Origin: Sphingomonas sp. dw_22
GTDB taxonomy: Bacteria; Pseudomonadota; Alphaproteobacteria; Sphingomonadales; Sphingomonadaceae
Direction: 5' to 3'
Assembly (NCBI RefSeq): GCF_018449795.1
Contig: NZ_JAAVVE010000035.1
Location: 1-44,793, forward strand
Length of the DNA stretch: 44,793 nt
Position numbers and translations under genes: made by a program. Below the pieces are notes generated by a model, which ran no database searches, was not told the origin of the DNA, and worked only from the letters and a program-made list of their open reading frames with translations. Below, in pieces: positions 16,364 to 23,419 of the stretch (positions are counted from its first letter, which is position 1; every line of letters starts with the position of its first letter).

Positions 16364-17403
16364 CAGACGCTCCCAACCTTACTCGTTTCGCGGCATGCCT
16401 TGAGGATCGCCTCCGGCATGGCCGCCAACCCAACTTCCTTTTCCACCGCGCCCAGCTCTCCGGCCGCGCGCGGCATTCCCCAGACGACGCAGGTGTCGCG
16501 GCTCTGCCCCAGCGTGCGTGCGCCCGCCTGGCGCATCGCCAGCAGCCCCTGCGCGCCGTCGGCGCCCATGCCGGTCAGGATCGCCCCGACCGCCGCGGAC
16601 CCGAGCTGCGCCACCGAGTGGAACAGCACGTCGACCGAGGGACGATGCCCGCCCACGGGATCGCCGCGGAGCAGCCGGATGCGTCCATTGACTCCCCCGG
16701 CCAGCTCCATGTGCGTCTCGCCCCCAGGTGCAATATAGACGGTTCCCGGCGTCACCTGGGCTCCATCGCTCGCTTCGATAACCTTAACGCGGCATTCACC
16801 ATCAAGTCGCTGCGCGAAGCTGCGCGTGAAGCTGGCCGGCATGTGCTGGACGATCAGCACCGGCGGGCAATCCGCGGGCAGGGAGGGCAGGATCGAGAAC
16901 AGCGCCTCGACCCCGCCGGTGGACGATCCGATCGCGATCAGCCGGCCCGCGCCGCCGCCGGCGACGCTGGGCTGGTCGGGGAGGCGCTGCGGCCCCGCGC
17001 GGGCGATCGAGCGGGCTGCCGTCTTCACCTTTTCGCACAGCAGCGCGGCGTCGCGCTCGATGTCCTCGGGCGTGCCGCTGGGCTTGGTGACATAGTCGAC
17101 CGCGCCGAGGCGCAGCGCCTCGATCGTCACCTCGGCGCCGCGCGCGGTGAGCGTCGAGCACATCACCACCGGCATCGGGCGCAGGCGCATGATGCGTTCG
17201 AGGAAGGAGAGGCCATCCATCCCCGGCATCTCGACGTCGAGCGTCAGCACGTCGGGGTTCAGCGTCTTGATCATGTCGCGCGCGGCGAAGGGCTCGGGCG
17301 CCATGCCGACGACTTCGATATCGGGATCGGCGGAGAGCATGCGCTTCAGCGTCGCGCGCATCGAGGCGCTGTCGTCCACGATGAGCGTGCGGACCGGTTT
17401 CAT
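16363..17403 (-). CDS. cheB: Chemotaxis methylesterase CheB
   Basis: A 346-residue two-domain CheB. The receiver domain has Asp10/Asp11, phosphoacceptor Asp56 (LTLDVEMPGMDG) and Lys107. After a linker the esterase domain shows the catalytic triad: Ser in IGSSTGG (160-161), His187 in VQHMP and Asp282 in GMGADGAQG. It removes methyl groups from receptors for adaptation. The ATG at 17403 overlaps the cheR stop (ATGA); the longer frame to 17442 lies inside cheR. Confidence 0.96.
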   Translation of the reverse strand: MKPVRTLIVDDSASMRATLKRMLSADPDIEVVGMAPEPFAARDMIKTLNPDVLTLDVEMPGMDGLSFLERIMRLRPMPVVMCSTLTARGAEVTIEALRLGAVDYVTKPSGTPEDIERDAALLCEKVKTAARSIARAGPQRLPDQPSVAGGGAGRLIAIGSSTGGVEALFSILPSLPADCPPVLIVQHMPASFTRSFAQRLDGECRVKVIEASDGAQVTPGTVYIAPGGETHMELAGGVNGRIRLLRGDPVGGHRPSVDVLFHSVAQLGSAAVGAILTGMGADGAQGLLAMRQAGARTLGQSRDTCVVWGMPRAAGELGAVEKEVGLAAMPEAILKACRETSKVGSV

Positions 17404-18284
17404 CGGTGACTCTCCGGTTTCTGGTAGATGGTGTGCCCGCATGATTGCATGCGCTGCGCGGCGGGGCCGATCAGCCGCTCGGAATGGCCGATATAGAGAT
17501 GGCTGCCCGGCGCGAGCTGGTCGACGAAGCGCTGTTCCAGCTCCTCCTTCGCGGGATCGCCGAAATAGATCATCACGTTGCGGCAGAAGATCACGTCATA
17601 GGCGGCCTTGAGCGGCCAGGGCTCGAACAGGTTGAGCACCTTCGCCGTCACCAGTTCGCGCGCCTCGTCCGCCATCACCATGCCGCCGGGCGCGGGACGC
17701 ATCCACAGGCTGCGATAGGGCTCGGGCACGCCCTGCACCGCGCCCTCGGCATAGAAGCCGCGGCGCACCGATTCGACGACGTGCGGCGCGATGTCGGTCG
17801 CCAGCAGGCGGACGTCGGCATGGCGCAGCCAGCTTGCCGAGGCCCGGTCGGCACCCAGCAGGCACATCGCGATCGTATAGACTTCCTCGCCGGACGAGCA
17901 GCCCGCCGACCAGATCCGGACCGGGCCTTGTTTGCGCTGGAGCGCGGGCAGCACGGTCATGCGGAAATGATCGAAATGATGCGGCTCGCGGAAGAAATGC
18001 GTGTGGTTGGTGGTGAGCGCCACCACCATCGCGCTGCGCTCCTCGGCGTCGCTGTGCACCAGCGCGACATAGTCGCTGAACCGGACCAGGCCATGCTCGC
18101 GCAGCCGGCGCGCGAGGCGCGATTGGACCAAGGTGGTCTTGGCTTCGCTCAGCGCGATGCGCGCATCCTCGTGCATGATCTGGGCGATGGCGGCGAAATC
18201 GCGGGGCGTGAGCTCCGCATTGTGCGCCGTCATTGCCGTCGTCGCGCCGCCGGCGAGCGCCGCGGCGCCCCCGGCGGGGCTCAC
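17400..18284 (-). CDS. cheR: Chemotaxis methyltransferase CheR
   Basis: A 294-residue CheR that methylates receptor glutamates using S-adenosylmethionine. Landmarks are TTNHTHFFREPHHFDH, the SAM-binding WSAGCSSGEEVYTIAM, LLATDIAPHVV, and VIFCRNVMIYF. I use the GTG at 18284 because it overlaps the cheW stop (GTGA); an ATG at 18233 would remove 17 alanine- and glycine-rich residues and is also possible. Both chemoreceptors in the window end in a pentapeptide suited to tethering this enzyme. Confidence 0.95.
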   Translation of the reverse strand: MSPAGGAAALAGGATTAMTAHNAELTPRDFAAIAQIMHEDARIALSEAKTTLVQSRLARRLREHGLVRFSDYVALVHSDAEERSAMVVALTTNHTHFFREPHHFDHFRMTVLPALQRKQGPVRIWSAGCSSGEEVYTIAMCLLGADRASASWLRHADVRLLATDIAPHVVESVRRGFYAEGAVQGVPEPYRSLWMRPAPGGMVMADEARELVTAKVLNLFEPWPLKAAYDVIFCRNVMIYFGDPAKEELEQRFVDQLAPGSHLYIGHSERLIGPAAQRMQSCGHTIYQKPESHR

Positions 18285-18778
18285 GCCGCGATATCCAGAT
18301 GCTTGGTGAGGCTCAGCGCGTCGAGATCGAGCAGCAGCACCATCACGCCCTTGTCGTCGCGCGTGCCGTCCTTGGCGCGCGTCGGGATGCGCACCAGGCC
18401 GGCGATCATGGTCTCTTCGATCGTCTCGACTTCGGGCGCGGGCTGGATCTCGGCCTCGCCGATGCCGACGATGTCGTTGACCTCATCGACCAGGAAGCCC
18501 GCCTGCTTGCCGGCGATATTGACCACCAGGATGCACGAGCGCGAATGCAGCACGCTCGGCTCCCAGCCCAGCCGCTCGGCCAGGCCGACGACGGGGATCA
18601 CGTTGCCGCGCAGATTGGTCACGCCCTTGACGAAGCTCGGCACGTTGGGGAGCGGGGTCGGCTCGTCCCATTCGCGGATCTCGATGAGCGCGCGCATGTC
18701 GATCCCGAAAATCTGCTTGCCCAGCGAGAAGGTGACGATCTTGCGGTCCGAAGCGGTATCGGTGGTGGCGGTGCTCAT
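18281..18778 (-). CDS. cheW: Chemotaxis coupling protein CheW
   Basis: A 165-residue CheW with two SH3-like lobes: IVTFSLGKQIFGIDMRALIEIREW, LPNVPSFVKGVTNLRGNVIPVVGL and AGFLVDEVNDIVGI are the family blocks. It links CheA to receptors. The ATG overlaps the cheA stop (ATGA). Length is normal. Confidence 0.96.
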   Translation of the reverse strand: MSTATTDTASDRKIVTFSLGKQIFGIDMRALIEIREWDEPTPLPNVPSFVKGVTNLRGNVIPVVGLAERLGWEPSVLHSRSCILVVNIAGKQAGFLVDEVNDIVGIGEAEIQPAPEVETIEETMIAGLVRIPTRAKDGTRDDKGVMVLLLDLDALSLTKHLDIAA

Positions 18779-20976
18779 GCTGCGAGTCCTTTGGGGGTGT
18801 AGCGGGAGGGCAAGGCGACCAGCGCCTCGATATCGAGGATGAGGGCGATCGAGCCGTCGCCCAGGATGGTGGCGCCGCCCAGCCCGCGGATCGGATGCAG
18901 ATTCTGGTCGAGGCTCTTGATGACCACTTCGCGGCGGTCGTCGATCGTATCGACGACCAGGCCGACATTGCCCGCGGTCTCGCTCTCGACGATGACCACC
19001 AGCGAATCCTCGATGGGGCGATCGTCGTTGAGGCCGAAGATCTCGGTCGCGCGCTTCACCGGCACATATTGGCCGCGCATGTCGATCACCTCGGTATCGG
19101 GCGAGGTGCGCTTGACCTGGCCGGGCTCGGGCTGGACCGTCTCCAGCACATGGCTGAGCGGCAACACGAAGCGCTGGCCGGCGAGGCGGACGATCATCCC
19201 GTCGAGGATGGCAAGGGTAAGCGGCAGGATCATCGTGAAGGTCGTTCCTTCGCCGGGGACCGAGTGGATCTCGACGCGGCCGCCCAGCGCCTCGACGTTC
19301 GCGCGCACCACGTCCATGCCGACGCCGCGGCCCGAGATGTTCGAGATCTTCTCCGCGGTGGAGAAGCCCGGCGCGCAGATGAGCTGGTCGATCTCTTCGT
19401 TGGTGAGGTGCGCGTCGGCGGGGATGATGCCCTTCTCGATCGCCTTGGCGCGGACGCGCTCGCGGTTGATGCCGCGGCCGTCGTCGGAGACGCGGACGAA
19501 GATCCGCGCGCCCTTCTGCTCGGCGGAGAGGCGGATCGTGCCGGCGGGATCCTTGCCCGCCGCGATCCGCTCCTCGGCGCTTTCCAGGCCGTGATCGGCG
19601 GCGTTGCGGATCATATGGGTCAGCGGATCGCCGATCTTCTCGATCACGCCCTTGTCGACTTCGGTGGTCTCGCCATGGGTTTCCAGGTTGATCGTCTTGC
19701 CGGTCTCGGCCGAGAGATCGCGCAGCATGCGCGGCACCCGGCTGAACGCCTGGCGGATCGGCTGCGCGCGCAGCGACATGACGTTGTCCTGGATCTGCCG
19801 GGTGAGGCGGGCCAGCTCGGGCAGCTCGACGCGGGTGCGATCGGCCGGCGAGAGGCGATCGGCCAGGATCGAGTTGCGGATGACGAGCTCGCCGACCAGG
19901 TTGAGCAGCAGATCGAGCTTGCCGAGATCGACGCGGATCGTCTGCGCGGCCTCGTTCATCGGCTTGGGCGCGGGCGCGGCCGGTTCGGCGGGGGCAGGGG
20001 CCGGGGCTGCGATGGCGGCGATCGCAGCCGCGACCTCCGGCATGTCGGTGGCAAGATCCTCCAGCATGACGGTGACCGGCTCGAACGGGATATCCTCCTC
20101 GATCGTCGCCGTCACGGGCACGAATTCCGGCTCGGCCTCGATGGCCGGCGTCTCGATGCGCGTGATCTCCACGACCGAATCCGGCGCGACGAAATCGAAG
20201 CAATCGGCGATGTCGCCTTCGGAGACCTCGCCCGGCATGTTCAATACCCAGGTGAGATAGGCATCCTCGGGATCGAGATCGCGCAGCGGCGGCACGCCCG
20301 AGATGTCGATGGATTCGATCGTGGCGCCCAGGCCTTCGAGCTCGCGGATGATGAGCAGCGGCTCGCCGGCATTGGCCAGCGCGGCGCGCGAGGGCTTGAA
20401 GCGGATCGTCCAGCCACCGGCAGTTTCGGCCGGCGCGGCGGTTTCCGCCGGCGCGTCGAAATCGTCGAGCGAGACGAGCACGGGCTTGAAGCCGAACTCG
20501 TCCTCGTCCTCGACGGCCATCGGCGCGGGGGCCGGGGTCTCCGCAACCGCCACCGGAGCGGCGGGAGCGGCACCGTCGGAATCGGCGACGCCCTTGTTGG
20601 CCAGCACGGCCTCCAGTGCGTCCAGCACGACCTGGTCGGCCGGGCGCGGGGCCTGACCCTTGGCGGCGGCGACATGATCGGCGAGCACGTCGAACGCGCC
20701 CAGCATCACCTTGATGACGCCGGGGGTGGGGACGATCTTGCCGCCGCGCACCTCGTCCAGGACATTCTCGAACTTGTGCGCGAAGGCTGTCAGATCGGCA
20801 TGGCCGAACGCGCCTGCGCCGCCCTTGATCGAATGGACCGCGCGGAACACGCCGGCGATCGTCTCGGCCGAGACGTCGCCCGCCTGCATGGCCGACAAGC
20901 CCTCTTCCGCGGTCGTCAGGCCCTCGGTGCATTCTTCGAAGAAGATTGCCTGGATATCGTCGAAATCGTCGCTCAT
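18775..20976 (-). CDS. cheA: Chemotaxis histidine kinase CheA
   Basis: A 733-residue CheA. The HPt domain carries His48 in AVHSIKGGAGAFG. A long acidic and alanine/proline-rich region (about 130-370) includes a poorly conserved P2-like part with repeated VSLDDF / VMLEDL motifs. Then come the dimerisation helices (TIRVDLGKLDLLLNLVGELVI), the ATP-binding domain (HMIRNAADHGLE, DDGRGIN, GRGVGMDVV, GEGTTFTMILP) and a CheW-like P5 domain to the end. It phosphorylates CheY and CheB. The ATG at 20976 overlaps the upstream cheY stop by four bases. Confidence 0.96.
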   Translation of the reverse strand: MSDDFDDIQAIFFEECTEGLTTAEEGLSAMQAGDVSAETIAGVFRAVHSIKGGAGAFGHADLTAFAHKFENVLDEVRGGKIVPTPGVIKVMLGAFDVLADHVAAAKGQAPRPADQVVLDALEAVLANKGVADSDGAAPAAPVAVAETPAPAPMAVEDEDEFGFKPVLVSLDDFDAPAETAAPAETAGGWTIRFKPSRAALANAGEPLLIIRELEGLGATIESIDISGVPPLRDLDPEDAYLTWVLNMPGEVSEGDIADCFDFVAPDSVVEITRIETPAIEAEPEFVPVTATIEEDIPFEPVTVMLEDLATDMPEVAAAIAAIAAPAPAPAEPAAPAPKPMNEAAQTIRVDLGKLDLLLNLVGELVIRNSILADRLSPADRTRVELPELARLTRQIQDNVMSLRAQPIRQAFSRVPRMLRDLSAETGKTINLETHGETTEVDKGVIEKIGDPLTHMIRNAADHGLESAEERIAAGKDPAGTIRLSAEQKGARIFVRVSDDGRGINRERVRAKAIEKGIIPADAHLTNEEIDQLICAPGFSTAEKISNISGRGVGMDVVRANVEALGGRVEIHSVPGEGTTFTMILPLTLAILDGMIVRLAGQRFVLPLSHVLETVQPEPGQVKRTSPDTEVIDMRGQYVPVKRATEIFGLNDDRPIEDSLVVIVESETAGNVGLVVDTIDDRREVVIKSLDQNLHPIRGLGGATILGDGSIALILDIEALVALPSRYTPKGLAA

Positions 20977-21338
20977 GGGCACACCCGGCGGATCGCCGCT
21001 CCCAGCTTGGTGGCTTCGAAGGGCTTGGTGATCCACCCCGTGGCGCCGGCCTCGCGGGCGCGGGCCTTCTTCTCGTCGGAGAATTCGGTGGAGAGCACCA
21101 GGATCGGCGTGCCCTTGAAGGCAGTCTCGGCGCGCACCGCCTCGATCAGCTCGAAGCCGTCCATCCGGGGCATGTTGATGTCGGTGATGAGCAGGTCCGG
21201 CTTGACCTCGTGCATGCGCTCCAGGCCGTGCTGGCCGTCGTTCGCGCTCTCGATGCGATAGCCCTGCGCGGTCAGCGATGCCTTCAGGAGCATTCGCATG
21301 CTCGCCGAATCGTCGACGGTGAGGATGAGCTTGGTCAC
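20973..21338 (-). CDS. cheY: Chemotaxis response regulator CheY (first copy)
   Basis: A 121-residue single receiver domain starting with GTG, overlapping the stop of the STAS gene (GTGA). Asp9/Asp10, phosphoacceptor Asp53 (LLITDINMP), Thr84 and Lys105 (WITKPFEA) are present. Located before cheA, it matches the position of the rhizobial CheY thought to act as a phosphate sink; that functional split is inference here. The other CheY in the operon differs clearly in sequence. Confidence 0.92.
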   Translation of the reverse strand: MTKLILTVDDSASMRMLLKASLTAQGYRIESANDGQHGLERMHEVKPDLLITDINMPRMDGFELIEAVRAETAFKGTPILVLSTEFSDEKKARAREAGATGWITKPFEATKLGAAIRRVCP

Positions 21339-21661
21339 AGGACGTCTCCGGTTTCGAGGCCGATCGCGGCCGCCAGGTGGCAGCGGTTCACGCGATCGGT
21401 GAAGGCAGGGCTGGGATTGACGATCCGAAATGCCTGGCCGGTGCTCTCCGCCTCGGCGCGCGCGGCGACGAGGAGCTGGAGCACGGCCTGGCCCACGCTC
21501 TCCACCTGCGAGGCATCGACTTCGATCTCGTCATCGAGATCGGCGGCGAGCACGAGGCGGACGCGCAGATCCTCGGCGGTGACGGTGGTGCCGTGCGCGG
21601 GAAGGCGCAGCGAACGATCGTCGCCGATCTCGGGATCAGGCAGTTGCAGGGGTGAGTCCAT
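21335..21661 (-). CDS. STAS-domain protein, CheS-like
   Basis: A 108-residue protein with a STAS fold pattern: LRLPAHGTTVTAEDLRVRLVLAADLDDEIEVDASQVESVGQAVLQLL, where VDASQVESVGQAVLQLL is the typical strand-turn-helix (Ser within it could be a phosphorylation-type site), then FRIVNPSPAF. In rhizobial che operons a small STAS protein, CheS, lies at this place before cheY-cheA and helps drain phosphate from CheY through CheA. I infer the same here from order and domain. The ATG at 21661 lies 26 bases inside the motA 3' end; the frame is open to 21709. Confidence 0.7.
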   Translation of the reverse strand: MDSPLQLPDPEIGDDRSLRLPAHGTTVTAEDLRVRLVLAADLDDEIEVDASQVESVGQAVLQLLVAARAEAESTGQAFRIVNPSPAFTDRVNRCHLAAAIGLETGDVL

Positions 21662-22520
21662 TCTTCGCCTCGTCGAGTGCATCTTCAAGTTGCTGGAAAC
21701 TCGGCGCATAGGCCGAGGGCGTCATGCGGCGGGCGATCTCGATCGCGACCTGGACGGGCACATGCTGCGCATAGGCGACGACCGCGGTCTTCACGATGGA
21801 GAAGGGCTTGGCGTCCGCCTCGATCGTCTCGTGGAGCTTGGAGGCGAGCGGGCCGACCACGCAGTAGCTGAGCAGCACGCCCAGGAAGGTGCCGACCAGC
21901 GCGCCGCCGATCATCGCGCCCAGGATCTCGGTCGGCTGGTCGATCGAGCCCATGGTCTTGATGACGCCCAGCACCGCGGCGACGATGCCGATCGCGGGCA
22001 GGCCGTCGGCCATGATCTGAAGCGCGTGCTGCGGGCCGTCCTCTTCATGCTGGTAGCGTTCGATATCCGCTTCCATCGCGGTTTCGAGCTGGTGGGGATC
22101 CTCGAAATTGACCGTCATCATGCGCAGATAGTCGCACAGGAATTCGATCAGGTTCCGATCCGCCAGCAGCCGGGGATAGGGCTTGAAGAGATCGCTCTCC
22201 TCCGGCCGGTCGAGATGCGGCTCGAGCGCGGTGGCGCCGCTCTTTTTGAACGTGCTGAGCACGCCGTAGAGCATGGTCAGCAGATCCTGATAGTCGCTCG
22301 CCTTCCAGCGGCCGCCCTTGAAGGCGCGCGCGATGCCGGCGCCCGCCTTCTTGATCGTCGCGAAGGAATTGGAGACCAGGAACGCGCCGATCGCCGCGCC
22401 CAGGATGGCCAGCAGCTCGTGCGGCAGGGCATGCAGGATGATCTCCAGCTTGCCGCCCGAGATGATGAAGCTGCCAAAGACGCAGACGAGAACGAGGATG
22501 AAACCGACGCCGTTCAGCAT
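21636..22520 (-). CDS. motA: Flagellar stator protein MotA
   Basis: A 294-residue MotA with four membrane helices, the cytoplasmic loop YQDLLTMLYGVLSTFKKSGATALEPH, the family signature GPQHALQIMADGLPAIGIVAAVLGVIKTMGSID and the second helix pair ILGAMIGGALVGTFLGVLLSYCVVGPLA. It is the proton-conducting partner of MotB. It is the first gene of the long che operon; a CCTATAAT -10 lies 36 bases upstream. motB is at the far end of the operon. Confidence 0.95.
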   Translation of the reverse strand: MLNGVGFILVLVCVFGSFIISGGKLEIILHALPHELLAILGAAIGAFLVSNSFATIKKAGAGIARAFKGGRWKASDYQDLLTMLYGVLSTFKKSGATALEPHLDRPEESDLFKPYPRLLADRNLIEFLCDYLRMMTVNFEDPHQLETAMEADIERYQHEEDGPQHALQIMADGLPAIGIVAAVLGVIKTMGSIDQPTEILGAMIGGALVGTFLGVLLSYCVVGPLASKLHETIEADAKPFSIVKTAVVAYAQHVPVQVAIEIARRMTPSAYAPSFQQLEDALDEAKNGLTPATA

Positions 22521-22555
22521 GGCGATACCGCAGTCTTTCTCTGGTGTTTCCCAGA

Positions 22556-22563
22556 ATTATAGG
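22556..22563 (-). promoter_or_regulatory. Putative -10 element for the motA-che-motB operon
   Basis: Reads CCTATAAT on the minus strand, 36 bases before motA. Because the following genes overlap or almost touch, it may drive the whole 9-kb operon. Confidence 0.5.
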
Positions 22564-22571
22564 AGGGTTTC

Positions 22572-22596
22572 GCGGCTCCCGGCGGAGCGAAGCCGC
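22572..22596 (-). terminator. Hairpin after the methyltransferase gene
   Basis: On the minus strand GCGGCT pairs with AGCCGC, with a further CTCC/GGAG pairing inside. It lies just past the methyltransferase stop and just before the motA promoter. No T tract follows, so termination is only probable. Confidence 0.4.
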
Positions 22597-22603
22597 ATTT
22601 TGG

Positions 22604-23419
22604 TCAGGCCGCGTGCCGATCCTGCCACTCGATCACCGCCAGATAGTTGCGCAGGCGGTTGAGCTCGAGCGTGGCGACCAGCGCATTGTTGTGGAAGGGC
22701 TCGACGATGTTCGCGACCTTGCCTGCCCAGGGAGCGGATGCGTCGAACAGCACGCCCAGGCCGAACACCGCGGGCACGTTCGCAAAGGCCAGCGGCCGTT
22801 CCTCGCTGCGTGCGCCGTTGATGAAGTCCTCGATCGCGGTCAGCACGCCGTTGCGCGGGCCGCCTTCATGCAGCGCCACCGCGAACTGGCCCGCGCCGCG
22901 GAAGCCGCGGCCGGGCAGGGTGCCCCTGTTGCCGATCGTGACGCCCGCCTCGAAGCTGTGCGGGTGGCGCCATTCCGCGGGGATGCGATCGGGCGCATAA
23001 TAGAAGTCGCGGCGGCCGCAGGGCCAGCTCACATCGTGCATGAAGGCGAGCAGCGGCTTGCCGTCGCGCTTCGAAAGCTCGTCGGCGATGCGCAGCTCGT
23101 TGAATACGGTGTAGTAATTGTGATCGCCGTCGATCACCCAGGCATCGATGTCGCGCAGGCCGGGCATGGCCTCCAGGCTGGGGGCTGCGACGTGGCGTAC
23201 GGCAGGCGTGGCGGCGACCCAGTCGATGAACTCGCGCTTCGGCGCGGGATCGATGCTGGTCAGGGTTCCGCCGGTCACCTCCGCATAGGCGGCGAGCTGT
23301 TGCGAGGTGCCGCCGAATTCGGCGCCAACCTCGGCGATATGGCGAACGCCGGCGGCGTGGAGGCTGCCGAGGATGATGTCCGAGAATTCGGTCATCGAAT
23401 GGATAAGCAGGTTGGTCAC
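22604..23419 (-). CDS. Class I SAM-dependent methyltransferase
   Basis: A 271-residue protein with a SAM-binding glycine motif (HIAEVGAEFGGTS, residues 27-39), an acidic residue ending strand 2 (LTSIDPAP, Asp57) and DAWVIDGDHNYYTVFNEL, the pattern of the Methyltransf_24 type class I methyltransferases. The D-G-D-H turn followed by tyrosines is typical of that group. The acceptor is unknown. The ATG overlaps the stop of the upstream HAD gene (ATGA), so the two act together. Standing between motility genes, a role in modifying flagellin or cell-surface glycan is plausible but unproven. Confidence 0.75.
   Translation of the reverse strand: MTNLLIHSMTEFSDIILGSLHAAGVRHIAEVGAEFGGTSQQLAAYAEVTGGTLTSIDPAPKREFIDWVAATPAVRHVAAPSLEAMPGLRDIDAWVIDGDHNYYTVFNELRIADELSKRDGKPLLAFMHDVSWPCGRRDFYYAPDRIPAEWRHPHSFEAGVTIGNRGTLPGRGFRGAGQFAVALHEGGPRNGVLTAIEDFINGARSEERPLAFANVPAVFGLGVLFDASAPWAGKVANIVEPFHNNALVATLELNRLRNYLAVIEWQDRHAA

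Noticed and set aside
18895..21261. 788-codon plus-strand frame opposite cheA
   Set aside because: Complete overlap with the well-supported cheA and cheY genes; histidine/arginine/glycine composition is a shadow artefact.
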